A stretch of 64,000 nt of DNA from positions 53,555-117,554 of the forward strand of contig CAZQNO010000002.1 of the NCBI GenBank assembly GCA_964594775.1, in the 5' to 3' direction. The notes under the pieces were generated by a model. That model searched no databases. It worked only from the letters and a program-made list of their open reading frames with translations, and had not been told where the DNA came from. The DNA is from CAYFVU01 sp964594775 (GTDB lineage: Bacteria; Spirochaetota; Spirochaetia; DSM-16054; Sediminispirochaetaceae). This document shows, in pieces, positions 1 through 8,061 of the stretch (positions within the stretch are counted from its first letter, which is position 1; each line of letters opens with the position of its first letter). The translations under genes were made by a program, and so were the position numbers.

Positions 1-1
1 G

Positions 2-793
2 GCGGATGTGGTACTCGTCCGCAGCAAGACGAAGTGTACAAAGGAGTATATGGATTCGGCACCGAATCTCAAACTCATCATCCGCGGCGGGGTCGGAACG
101 GATAATATCGATAAAGAGTACGCAAAGGAAAAGGGGATAGCGGTACACAATACGCCGAAATCCTCATCCGTAGCCGTTGCCGAGCTTACATTCGCTCTGA
201 TGATCGCCGTTCCGTCGCGGATCGTCGAGGCGCATAACAGTATGGCCGCCGGGGAGTGGAAAAAGAAGGAGCTCAAGCGGACCGAACTCTATGGAAAAAG
301 ACTCTGTATTGTCGGGCTCGGCAATATTGGACGGGAGGTGGCCAAGCGGGCCGCCGCCTTCGGTATGAAGATCTCTGCCTACGACCCCTTTGTGAAGGAG
401 GACGAAGTTGCCGATCTCAAGGCCGGCCTCGAGGAGGCGGTCAAGGGAGCCGACTACGTGACTCTTCATCTTCCGCTCAATGAGGAGACCCGTGGGATGA
501 TAAACGCAGACGTCTTCGATGCCTGCGGAAAACCGGCGGTATTTATAAATACCGGACGCGGTCCCTGCGTCGAGGCCGATGATATGGCGGCGGCCCTCAG
601 GGACGGCAAAGTAAAGGCCTATGCCGCAGATGTGTGGCCTAACGACCCGCCGGATAAGAGCTATCCGATTCTCTCCGCGCCGAATACCTTGATGTCACCT
701 CACATCGGCGCAAGCACGGAAGAAAACCTCCTGCGTATCGGGGACGAAGTAATGGAGGTGATGCAGGAATCGATTGACGGAGGAATACTATGA
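2..793 (+). CDS. D-3-phosphoglycerate dehydrogenase-type 2-hydroxyacid dehydrogenase (5' truncated)
   Basis: The reading frame is open from base 2, so the true start lies left of the window. The visible 263 residues hold the Rossmann NAD site (GLGNIG, about residue 105), the substrate-binding Arg in NTGRG and the catalytic His in PHIG. The family oxidises 3-phosphoglycerate, the first step of serine synthesis. The next gene is serC and overlaps by 4 bases (ATGA), which supports a serine operon and this substrate. There is no C-terminal ACT domain, so serine feedback through that domain is not expected. The usual catalytic Glu in the DVF-x-x-EP segment appears as Asp (DVWPNDPP), a conservative change. 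Another 2-hydroxyacid dehydrogenase activity cannot be excluded. Confidence 0.85.
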   Translation, partial: ADVVLVRSKTKCTKEYMDSAPNLKLIIRGGVGTDNIDKEYAKEKGIAVHNTPKSSSVAVAELTFALMIAVPSRIVEAHNSMAAGEWKKKELKRTELYGKRLCIVGLGNIGREVAKRAAAFGMKISAYDPFVKEDEVADLKAGLEEAVKGADYVTLHLPLNEETRGMINADVFDACGKPAVFINTGRGPCVEADDMAAALRDGKVKAYAADVWPNDPPDKSYPILSAPNTLMSPHIGASTEENLLRIGDEVMEVMQESIDGGIL

Positions 794-1884
794 ATACCGC
801 GAAAAGAAAACTGAACTTTTACGCCGGCCCTTCGACCCTTCCTCTTGAAGTGCTCGAAGAGATGAAGGAACACATCGACGATTTCTACGGCTGCGGTTAC
901 TCGATTATCGAGGCAAGCCACCGTGGAAGGGTATATGATGATCTCCATAACGAGGCAGTAGCATTGCTACACGAGCTGCTGGGAATACCGGATAATTATT
1001 CGGTGCTCTTTCTCGGAGGCGGGGCAACTCTGCAGTTTGCCATGGTCCCCTACAACCTCCTGCAGGAGGGGAAGACCGCCGAGATCGTCAACAGCGGAGC
1101 CTGGGCCGGTAAGGCGATCAAGGACGCTCAGAAGATCGGGAATGTCCGCGTCGTCTTCGACGGCTCGCAGAGCAGTTTCACCACTCTTCCCGAACCCTCA
1201 TCTCTGCAGACTGCCGAAGATTCGGCCTACCTGCATATTACGTCCAACGAAACCATTGGAGGACTGCAGTGGAAGCAATGGCCGGATACGGGAGATGTTC
1301 CTCTGGTAGCAGACATGTCCAGCGACATCCTCAGCCGCCCAATTCCGCTTGAAAAGTTCGGTCTCATATACGCGGGGGCCCAGAAGAATCTCGGTCCCGC
1401 CGGAGCAACCATTATTATCGTTCGAAACGATCTCGTCGAGACATCGACGAAGAATCTGCCGGCCTATCTCAGCTATAAAACCCATACCGAGAAGAGCGGA
1501 TTGTATAATACTCCGCCGGTCTTCTCCATCTGGGGCATTAAGCTTGTGCTCCAGTGGATAAAAAAGATGGGCGGCGCAGACGCCATGGCCGAGAGGGCCG
1601 AAAGAAAATCCGCCGTCCTTTACACTACGTTTGAAGAGAGCGGTGGTTTTTACCGCTGTCCCGTCGATCCAAAGTATCGATCGAGCATGAATGTAGTATT
1701 CAGACTCCCCACCGAGGAGCTGGAGAAGCGCTTCATCGCCGAGGCGGAAGAATCGGGCATGCTCGGACTCAAGGGGCATCGCAGCGTGGGAGGATGTCGC
1801 GCATCTATCTATAATAGTCTTCCGGAGGAGATGGTCCAGGCCTTGGCGGATTTTATGAAGCGATTTGCGGAAAAGCACGGCTGA
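790..1884 (+). CDS. serC: phosphoserine aminotransferase
   Basis: The PLP-dependent enzyme converts 3-phosphohydroxypyruvate and glutamate to phosphoserine and 2-oxoglutarate, the second step of serine synthesis, in the cytoplasm. The 364-residue length is normal. Visible marks are the N-terminal NFYAGPSTLP, the phosphate-binding GGGAT near 78, TSNETIGG near 153, the PLP lysine in AGAQKN (K199) and the C-terminal KGHRSVGGCRASIYNS segment. The start codon overlaps the stop of the dehydrogenase upstream, indicating translational coupling. No serB is present in the window. Confidence 0.96.
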   Translation: MNTAKRKLNFYAGPSTLPLEVLEEMKEHIDDFYGCGYSIIEASHRGRVYDDLHNEAVALLHELLGIPDNYSVLFLGGGATLQFAMVPYNLLQEGKTAEIVNSGAWAGKAIKDAQKIGNVRVVFDGSQSSFTTLPEPSSLQTAEDSAYLHITSNETIGGLQWKQWPDTGDVPLVADMSSDILSRPIPLEKFGLIYAGAQKNLGPAGATIIIVRNDLVETSTKNLPAYLSYKTHTEKSGLYNTPPVFSIWGIKLVLQWIKKMGGADAMAERAERKSAVLYTTFEESGGFYRCPVDPKYRSSMNVVFRLPTEELEKRFIAEAEESGMLGLKGHRSVGGCRASIYNSLPEEMVQALADFMKRFAEKHG

Positions 1885-1899
1885 TTCGGGGCCCCTTCT

Positions 1900-2352
1900 A
1901 TGATGAAGATAGATGAAACGAACATTGAAATTATCAAACATCTGCGGGACGGCCGAAAATCCTTCAGCGCGATTGCCGATGCCCTGCTTATCACGGAAAA
2001 CACGGTACGCTCCCGGGTAAATAAGCTCGTTGAGGAGGGGATCCTCGAGATAAGCGGACTGGTTGACCCCGAATCTCTCCCCGGACACAGAATGATCGTA
2101 ATAGGAGTAAAACTCTCAACGGTGGAGCTGGTGAGAATGGGTGAGGAGTTTACCAAGCTGAGGGGAGTGGTTTCGGTCAGCGTGGTAACGGGCCGCTACG
2201 ATCTCATTGCACAAGTTATGTTGAATGAAAAAGAGGGCTTCGGTCTTCTCGAATTCTTTACCGAAGAGCTTTCGAAGATAGAGGAACTACGGGAGGTGGA
2301 AACCTTTGTGGTCTACCAGGCCTACAATTTACGCGTTCCGTATATTTTATAA
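1900..2352 (+). CDS. Lrp/AsnC-family transcriptional regulator
   Basis: A 150-residue protein with an N-terminal helix-turn-helix (about residues 17-55, with SFSAIADALLITENTVRSRV as the recognition part) and a C-terminal RAM-type ligand domain (about 65-140). Such regulators bind DNA as oligomers and respond to amino acids. It lies 15 bases after serC and 18 bases before the glycine-cleavage T gene in the same direction. I infer that it responds to serine, glycine or a related metabolite and controls this one-carbon cluster. The ligand is not visible in sequence. Confidence 0.9.
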   Translation: MMKIDETNIEIIKHLRDGRKSFSAIADALLITENTVRSRVNKLVEEGILEISGLVDPESLPGHRMIVIGVKLSTVELVRMGEEFTKLRGVVSVSVVTGRYDLIAQVMLNEKEGFGLLEFFTEELSKIEELREVETFVVYQAYNLRVPYIL

Positions 2353-2370
2353 AGAAAAAAGGAGGATGGA

Positions 2371-3492
2371 ATGCTGAAACGAACACCTTTGTACGAGGTT
2401 TATAAGGATTACCAAGGGGTAAAGCTCATCGATTTCGGCGGCTGGGAGCTTCCTGTCAACTTCAAAGAGGGAATTATCTCCGAACATCTTGCCGTTCGGA
2501 AGAACGCCGGGCTTTTCGATGTTTCTCATATGGGAGAGATTATGGTTGAGGGTCCGGAGAGCACCGAATTCGTCGACTGGCTGGTGACGAACAATGTGCG
2601 GGCTATGGAGGATTATCAGTGCCTCTACAGTCCCATGTGCTTTCCCCACGGCGGTACGGTAGACGATTTGATGATCTACAAGTACTCCGACGAAAAGTAT
2701 CTGCTGGTGGTAAACGCCGCGAATACGGAAAAAGATTACTCCTGGATAAGCGAGGAGAATGAGTGGATAGGGAAAAAGAAAAAGGGGCTGAAGCTGCAAA
2801 ATCTTTCCTCATCTTACGGACAAATCGCCCTCCAGGGACCGAATGCCAATGAATATCTAAAGGAGATACTCGGGCCGGTGGTGGATGAAATACGCTTCTT
2901 CCGCTTCAAAGATGATTTGCCTATTGCAGGACACTCCTGCATCGTTTCAAGAACGGGATATACCGGAGAGGACGGCTTCGAGATCTATATGAACAGTTCG
3001 GCCGCCGCGGATGTGTGGAATGAACTACTCGACCGCACGAAGGATCGAGGTGTGACGGCCTGCGGCCTCGGCGCCCGGGACACCTTGAGGTTCGAGTCTA
3101 AGCTCCCCCTCTACGGCCATGAACTCACGGACGAGATAAGTCCGCTCGAAGCTAACCTCTCCGTTTTTGTAGATCTTGACGGGGAAGCCGATTTTTGCGG
3201 CAAGGAAGCCCTGAGGAAACAGAAGGCCGACGGGGTGCCCCGTTCCTTGAGAGGATGCGAGATGTTGGACAAGGGTGTTCCCCGCGCGCATCAGAAGGTG
3301 CTTTCTTCCGAGGGTGAGGAAATCGGTTATGTCACCAGCGGTTCAAAATCGATAATGCTCGATAAGTTCTGCGGTTTGGTTTTGGTAAAGCGCGGAATCG
3401 GATTGAAAATCGGCCACGAAATCGAGATAGAGATGAACAAGAGGCGAAAGAAGGCGGTTCTCGTAAAAACCCCCTTTTACAAGAGCACATAA
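2371..3492 (+). CDS. gcvT: glycine cleavage system T protein (aminomethyltransferase)
   Basis: The 373-residue protein matches the folate-binding T protein, which moves the aminomethyl carbon from lipoyl-H protein to tetrahydrofolate and releases ammonia. Visible marks are the N-terminal TPLYEVYKDY and FGGWELPV, SEHLAVRKNAGLFDVSHMGE, the folate-contact segment GGTVDDL (residues 94-100) and RTGYTGEDGFE in the second half. A strong AAGGAGG lies 8 bases before the ATG. No gcvH or gcvP occurs in the window, so it either works with distant partners or is a T-like folate enzyme. Its place after serA/serC and an Lrp-type regulator fits serine-glycine one-carbon flow. Confidence 0.9.
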   Translation: MLKRTPLYEVYKDYQGVKLIDFGGWELPVNFKEGIISEHLAVRKNAGLFDVSHMGEIMVEGPESTEFVDWLVTNNVRAMEDYQCLYSPMCFPHGGTVDDLMIYKYSDEKYLLVVNAANTEKDYSWISEENEWIGKKKKGLKLQNLSSSYGQIALQGPNANEYLKEILGPVVDEIRFFRFKDDLPIAGHSCIVSRTGYTGEDGFEIYMNSSAAADVWNELLDRTKDRGVTACGLGARDTLRFESKLPLYGHELTDEISPLEANLSVFVDLDGEADFCGKEALRKQKADGVPRSLRGCEMLDKGVPRAHQKVLSSEGEEIGYVTSGSKSIMLDKFCGLVLVKRGIGLKIGHEIEIEMNKRRKKAVLVKTPFYKST

Positions 3493-3502
3493 GGAGGCAT
3501 CA

Positions 3503-4486
3503 ATGAGTGATCTATCTACGCGCTACATGGGGCTTCGGCTGAAGAATCCCATTATCATATCCAGTTCCCGGCTTACGTATGATCTAGAGAAGGTTAAGCA
3601 AGCGGAGAAAGCCGGGGCGGGGGCCGTCGTACTGAAATCTCTGTTCGAGGAACAGATAGTCCACGATACGCAGCGAATGATCGGAGAGATGAACTTCGAT
3701 GCATCAACCGACGCATACGACTATTTGAGGGGTTCGGGAAAGGACTACTATCTCAACGAGTATTTGAGTCTCGTAGAGGAGGCAAAGAAGGCGGTCTGCA
3801 TTCCCGTCATCGCCAGTATCAACTGCATCGGCGGCGGGCAATGGATAGAATATGCTGAGCGCTTCGAGAAGGTGGGAGCCGATGCTCTGGAGCTCAACGT
3901 TTTTATTATTCCCGCCGATCTCAATACCGACAGCGCGACTATAGAAGATGCCTACCTCTCCATCCTCAAGAAGGTGAAGAAAAAGGTCTCCATCCCTGTT
4001 TCCCTGAAGCTGGGCAGTCACTTCTCCGGCATGGCCCACGTGATGAATAAACTGGCCGATGCCGGTGCAGACGGGCTCGTGCTTTTCAACCGTTTTTACA
4101 AGCCGCAGATAGACATCGACCACCTGACGATAAAGCCGGCCCAAATCTACAGTGTTCCCGAGGAGATGGCCCTTACCCTGCAGTGGATCGCCATACTCTC
4201 CGGTAAACTGGCTACCGACCTTGCCGCGAATACGGGAATCTATTCCGGCGGCGATGTGATACGTCAACTGCTAGCCGGAGCAAAGGCGGTGGAGATCTGT
4301 TCGGCCTTCATGAAGGAGGGGATCGGAAAGGTGGAAGTCTTTCTTTCCGAGATCGAATCTTGGATGAATAAAAAGGGCTTCTCCTCCATAGACGACTTTC
4401 GAGGAAAGATGAGTCAGGAGGAGCTGGAGCATCCGGAGGTCTATGAGCGCTCGCAGTACATAAAGGCGATCGTCGGAATCGAATAG
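3503..4486 (+). CDS. dihydroorotate dehydrogenase-like protein
   Basis: A 327-residue TIM-barrel flavoprotein related to PyrD. The start reads STRYMGLRLKNPIIISSS, as in class 1 dihydroorotate dehydrogenases, and FMN and phosphate contacts are plausible around SINCIGGG, LELNVF and GIYSGGDVIRQLLAGA. It follows gcvT by 10 bases with a near-perfect AAGGAGG ribosome site. No pyr gene is nearby, and proteins of this sub-family are usually annotated only as dihydroorotate dehydrogenase-like. The true substrate is therefore uncertain; the serine/glycine context may hint at another role. Confidence 0.75.
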   Translation: MSDLSTRYMGLRLKNPIIISSSRLTYDLEKVKQAEKAGAGAVVLKSLFEEQIVHDTQRMIGEMNFDASTDAYDYLRGSGKDYYLNEYLSLVEEAKKAVCIPVIASINCIGGGQWIEYAERFEKVGADALELNVFIIPADLNTDSATIEDAYLSILKKVKKKVSIPVSLKLGSHFSGMAHVMNKLADAGADGLVLFNRFYKPQIDIDHLTIKPAQIYSVPEEMALTLQWIAILSGKLATDLAANTGIYSGGDVIRQLLAGAKAVEICSAFMKEGIGKVEVFLSEIESWMNKKGFSSIDDFRGKMSQEELEHPEVYERSQYIKAIVGIE

Positions 4487-4496
4487 GATTCCCTGT

Positions 4497-6017
4497 TTAT
4501 ACGAACTTCTGTCGTATCTCCGCACTTACATAATCGAGGATCGCAACGGTTATGGCGATGAACCACACGGCGATTCCCGCCGATTTGTATTGAAGGAGCC
4601 TGATGTACTGAACGAGGAGGAAGCCTATACCGCCGCCGCCGACCATCCCGATGACGGTAGACATGCGGACGTTGATATCCCATCGGTAGATGGAAAAGGA
4701 GACAAAGGGCGGAATCATCTGCGGCACCACGGCGTAGATGATCGTCTGCAGCTTCGTTGCCCCGGTGGCTTGAATGGCTTCTATTGGACCGGGATTGATT
4801 CCCTCTATCGCCTCGGAGTAGAGCTTACCGAGGGCCGCGACGGAGTGGATGGTGAGGGCGACAATGCCGGCGAAAGGACCGAGCCCCACCCAGACCACGG
4901 CGATGAGGGCCCAGATGAGGGGCTCGATCGCCCTGACAATGTTCAATACGGTCCTGGTGAGATAGTAGATTACCAGGGTGAGGGGCGAGGTGGACATGAG
5001 GTTTCTAGCGGCAAGGAAGCTTATCGGTATGGAGAAAATTATACCGAAAAAGGTCGCCATCATCCCCATAAAGATCGTCTCGATTATCAATTCGATTGTC
5101 AGAATGAGCGGCTGACTGGGAAGAAGCGGTCCCGTTTCGCTCACCTGCCGGGCCATTACGATATGGGTTTGGGCACCCTTGGCGCTGGGAGGAATGAGTC
5201 GGTAGGGCATCACCATCTTCTTGGTAAACGAGCCCTCCGCATCGGTCTTGACCCTTACATACTCTCCCTGGTAGCGAGGGCGAAATTCGTTGCCGATGGA
5301 ATCCTTCCACCAGATTTGTGTCTCCCTATTCGCTTCAAAATTACCGCCGCTAAGGGTGAGGAGGGTACCCGGAACGATCTTGTTGTCGTCGTCCAATTCG
5401 GAGAGCTTTCCCTTATTCGGTTCCGCTTTGAGATAGGGTTCACCTTCCACGAATTTTGCAGGTGCAGGAGCCTCAGCCCCTGAATCGTCTTCTATGAGAA
5501 TTTTCGCCGATGCCTGAACCGTATCGGTAGCCCGGGTGGTCGCATCTTCCCAGGGCCAGAGTATCTTCGAAAGCGGAACCCATGCCTCATCGGCGTCGGC
5601 GGTGAGTTTAAGAAGATCGATTTCGCTTATCTGCCAGCCGAAGGAGAAAAAGACGATGAGTATGGCGGCAAATACCAGATTGCTGCCCTCTTTCGCAGGC
5701 TGCCCGAGACGATAGGCATCGTAGACCACCCATCCCCATATTACGAGGGTTGCGGTGAGGGAAAAGAGGGTAAAGAAGGGGGCCTTATCAATGGCCTTTC
5801 CCACACTGGGGAAGAAACCGTCCACCAGCCGTCCTAGGACGTGAATTCTCCAGGTAAGGAGGCCGATGATGCTTCCCAAGGAGCCGAAAAACAGCAGGCC
5901 TCTGCGCACATGGGCGGAGAGAATCTGACCGAGACCGGGGAGAATGAGGGAGAGAAGAGCAGAGACGGGAGAGGAGACGAGGGGCTTAGGAATAGGCATT
6001 TCAATTTTCCGGGACAT
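4497..6017 (-). CDS. phnE: phosphonate/phosphate-type ABC transporter permease with extracytoplasmic insert
   Basis: A 506-residue inner-membrane permease. The C-terminal half (about 280-500) is the standard PhnE core with the binding-protein-dependent transport loop (VALTIHSVAALGKLYSEAIEGI). The N-terminal half is extra: membrane helices at about 17-45 and 85-105 and near 130, then a soluble stretch of about 130 residues. That stretch contains GTLLTLSGGNFEANRETQIWW, which resembles an Ig-like TIG-type fold. The start ATG overlaps the stop of phnC (ATGA). It forms an importer with the two genes upstream. Whether the substrate is phosphonate, phosphite or phosphate cannot be told; no phosphonate-degrading genes are in view. 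Confidence 0.88.
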   Translation of the reverse strand: MSRKIEMPIPKPLVSSPVSALLSLILPGLGQILSAHVRRGLLFFGSLGSIIGLLTWRIHVLGRLVDGFFPSVGKAIDKAPFFTLFSLTATLVIWGWVVYDAYRLGQPAKEGSNLVFAAILIVFFSFGWQISEIDLLKLTADADEAWVPLSKILWPWEDATTRATDTVQASAKILIEDDSGAEAPAPAKFVEGEPYLKAEPNKGKLSELDDDNKIVPGTLLTLSGGNFEANRETQIWWKDSIGNEFRPRYQGEYVRVKTDAEGSFTKKMVMPYRLIPPSAKGAQTHIVMARQVSETGPLLPSQPLILTIELIIETIFMGMMATFFGIIFSIPISFLAARNLMSTSPLTLVIYYLTRTVLNIVRAIEPLIWALIAVVWVGLGPFAGIVALTIHSVAALGKLYSEAIEGINPGPIEAIQATGATKLQTIIYAVVPQMIPPFVSFSIYRWDINVRMSTVIGMVGGGGIGFLLVQYIRLLQYKSAGIAVWFIAITVAILDYVSAEIRQKFV

Positions 6018-6805
6018 CAGGGGCCTCCTCCGTTCAGCGTACCGGCATTTACGCGGCTCGCCTCCTCGCCATAGATCTCCTTGAACTGGGCGTCGGTCAT
6101 CTTTCGAATATCTTCCCGGTCGCCTCGATAGACGATTTCACCGTCCCGCAGGCCGATAACCCTTGTAGCGTAGCGCTGCACGAGGTCGAGATAGTGAAGA
6201 CTGCAGAGAACGGAAATGTGCGATTCTCTGTTAAGTGCCTCCAGATAGCCGAGGATGGTGTGGGCGAGAACGGGATCGAGACTGGCAACCGGTTCATCGG
6301 CTAAGAGCATGCTCGGGTCCTGCATAAGCGCCCTGGCGATGCCGACCCGCTGCCGCTGTCCTCCCGAAAGCTCGTCGGCCCGCTTTTTCGCCTGATCGCT
6401 TATGCCGACCCTCTCTAAGGCCCTATATGCATCTGCCTTCACCTTCGCGGGAAACTGATGGAGGAAGCTCTGCCACTCCGGCAGATATCCAAGGCGGCCG
6501 GAGAGCACGTTCGTAAGCACCGAGGAGCGGTCGACGAGGTTGAAGTGCTGAAAAATCATGCCGATTTTCCTTCTGAAATGTCGAAGCTCCGTTGAATCGG
6601 CATTGGTTACCTCATTCCCGTCCAAGAACACCTTTCCCTCAGTCGGCTCGATGAGCCGATTGATGCAGCGCAGCAGAGTCGACTTACCCGACCCGCTCAA
6701 ACCGATGATCACGAGAAAATCTCCGTCCTCGACGACAAAGCCGACATCTTTCAAGGCAACGGTCCCGTCGGGGTAGACCTTGGTAAGATTCTTTACTTCC
6801 AGCAT
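6017..6805 (-). CDS. phnC: phosphonate-type ABC transporter ATP-binding protein
   Basis: A 262-residue ABC ATPase. Walker A is GLSGSGKS (35-42), the Q-loop is in FQHFNL (about 86), the signature is LSGGQ (146-150) and Walker B is MLLADEP (166-172). The spacing of the insertions and the NLVDRSSVLTNVLSGRLG segment are typical of PhnC. It energises uptake through PhnE of ligand delivered by PhnD. The gene lies between phnD and phnE on the reverse strand. A stable hairpin in the 90-base gap after phnD may lower its expression relative to the binding protein. Confidence 0.93.
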   Translation of the reverse strand: MLEVKNLTKVYPDGTVALKDVGFVVEDGDFLVIIGLSGSGKSTLLRCINRLIEPTEGKVFLDGNEVTNADSTELRHFRRKIGMIFQHFNLVDRSSVLTNVLSGRLGYLPEWQSFLHQFPAKVKADAYRALERVGISDQAKKRADELSGGQRQRVGIARALMQDPSMLLADEPVASLDPVLAHTILGYLEALNRESHISVLCSLHYLDLVQRYATRVIGLRDGEIVYRGDREDIRKMTDAQFKEIYGEEASRVNAGTLNGGGP

Positions 6806-6836
6806 AGGACCCTCATTCTTTGTGTAGCAATAGAAG

Positions 6837-6861
6837 AAAGGGGGACGAGGAGCCCCCCTTT
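6837..6861 (-). terminator. intercistronic hairpin between phnD and phnC
   Basis: On the reverse strand AAAGGGGG (from 6861) pairs with CCCCCTTT (to 6837) around a 9-base loop. No long T run follows, so this is better read as an mRNA-stabilising or partially terminating hairpin. Such a structure would leave phnD transcripts in excess over phnC-phnE, as is common for binding-protein genes. Confidence 0.6.
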
Positions 6862-6895
6862 CGTACTGATTACCCCTTACTACCGCGTCGCGGTC

Positions 6896-7852
6896 TTAAT
6901 CCATGAGTTCTTCTACGTCCATTCCTGCGGCCTGAAGGACTTGCCGGAAGGGATCGTAGAACTCGTCGCCGTGTTTTTCAAGACCCTGCCAAGAGTAGGC
7001 GGTGTCCAAGGCTTCCTTTCCCTCTTCGGTATCGGCGATCTTGAGAAGGGCCTCGACTACCTTACTGCGAATATCTTCGGGGATGGAGGGATGAAACTGC
7101 ACGCCGTCGTTGGGAATGTCTTCGGAGATCTTGATGACCTGTACCACATCCATTACATCGGGGTGATCGTCTTCGAGGGTGCTGCGGGCGTCGACGTAGC
7201 TGGCACCGGCATCCGCATCGCGATTGTAGACCGCAGAAACGACCGCGTCGTGGCTGCCGGCATCGACGACATTCTCCAGGTCTTTCTCGTGGTCGATACC
7301 TTCGGCCTTCATCGTCACCATGGGGATTATCCAACCGCTGGTGGAGAGGGGATCGGGCCGGGCGAAGGTTTTTCCCTTGAGATCCGCGATACTGCTAACG
7401 CCGCTGTCCCTGTGGACGATGATCTGTCCGTTATACGAGGGGCTGCCGTAGCGGACCGAGACGAGGGCTGCTTCGGCAACGCCCCTGTCTGCGGCCATGA
7501 TATAGGCGAAGGTCGCAAGGGATGCCATATGGGCCTTCGGCGGATCGGCGGCCATGGCCTCCACCACACCGACATACTCGGTGGCGACGTTGGTTTTAAA
7601 ATAGAGTCCGGTCTCCTCGTGGAGAAGGTCCGCAACGGCTTCGGCGCCGGCGGCAACTCGTTCCATCTCTCCCGAGGGAACGAAAGACCAGATGAGAGGA
7701 TTGTCTTCGCTGCCGAGAGCGGGGCCTTCTTTCGCCTCTTCCTCTGCCTTCGCTTCTTTTGCAGGCTCTTCTTTCTTCGCGCAGCCGACGACCAGCAGAG
7801 ACCCGATAACGACGGCGACGATAAGCAATAGAATAACTCTATGTGCTTTCAT
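6896..7852 (-). CDS. phnD: phosphate/phosphite/phosphonate-binding lipoprotein
   Basis: A 318-residue substrate-binding protein. The N-terminus is a lipoprotein signal with lipobox LVVGC (Cys24), followed by an acidic, Lys- and Glu-rich linker. The body shows PhnD-family features: NPLIWSFVPSGE near the start, the SGVSSIADLKGKTFARPDPLSTSG segment around 150-175, and HDAVVSAVYNRDADAGASYVD. It would capture the phosphorus compound at the membrane and pass it to PhnE/PhnC. It is first in its operon and has a strong AAGGAGG ribosome site and a good promoter upstream. Confidence 0.92.
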   Translation of the reverse strand: MKAHRVILLLIVAVVIGSLLVVGCAKKEEPAKEAKAEEEAKEGPALGSEDNPLIWSFVPSGEMERVAAGAEAVADLLHEETGLYFKTNVATEYVGVVEAMAADPPKAHMASLATFAYIMAADRGVAEAALVSVRYGSPSYNGQIIVHRDSGVSSIADLKGKTFARPDPLSTSGWIIPMVTMKAEGIDHEKDLENVVDAGSHDAVVSAVYNRDADAGASYVDARSTLEDDHPDVMDVVQVIKISEDIPNDGVQFHPSIPEDIRSKVVEALLKIADTEEGKEALDTAYSWQGLEKHGDEFYDPFRQVLQAAGMDVEELMD

Positions 7853-7891
7853 TCACTATACCTCCTTGAATCATTGTGGGGAATATTGGGC

Positions 7892-7920
7892 ATTATACCC
7901 TTTCCTTCTTCTTTTATAAA
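7892..7920 (-). promoter_or_regulatory. sigma-70-type promoter of the phn operon
   Basis: Reading the reverse strand, TTTATA (7920-7915), a 17-base spacer and a perfect TATAAT (7897-7892) lie about 40 bases before the phnD start. The -35 element lies inside a small hairpin, CTTCTTT-ATA-AAAGAAG. No Pho-box is evident. Confidence 0.7.
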
Positions 7921-7997
7921 GAAGCAATATGAGATAATAATGAGGAAAAGATGAGGAAATGGTTTGCAGGAGAAAAAGATTCGAATTTCTTCTCGTA

Positions 7998-8022
7998 ATA
8001 CGCTTTACCGTATACGCTTTAC
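7998..8022 (+). repeat. direct repeat upstream of the acyltransferase gene
   Basis: The 11-mer ATACGCTTTAC occurs twice with a 14-base period (7998-8008 and 8012-8022), just before and overlapping the -35 element of the forward promoter. Two same-direction copies in this position fit an activator or repressor site. The binding protein is unknown. Confidence 0.5.
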
Positions 8023-8047
8023 TTTCAAGGGGAAAATGGGCTATTTT
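8018..8047 (+). promoter_or_regulatory. sigma-70-type promoter of the acyltransferase gene
   Basis: TTTACT (8018-8023), an 18-base spacer and TATTTT (8042-8047) stand 15 bases before the ATG at 8062. Matches to consensus are moderate. The 11-base direct repeat overlaps its -35 element. Confidence 0.5.
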
Positions 8048-8061
8048 ATAAGCGGAGACTA

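Noticed and set aside
4590..5483. Long forward frame opposite phnE
   Set aside because: It is an antisense frame lacking domain signals, with Gly/Asp/Arg-rich shadow composition.
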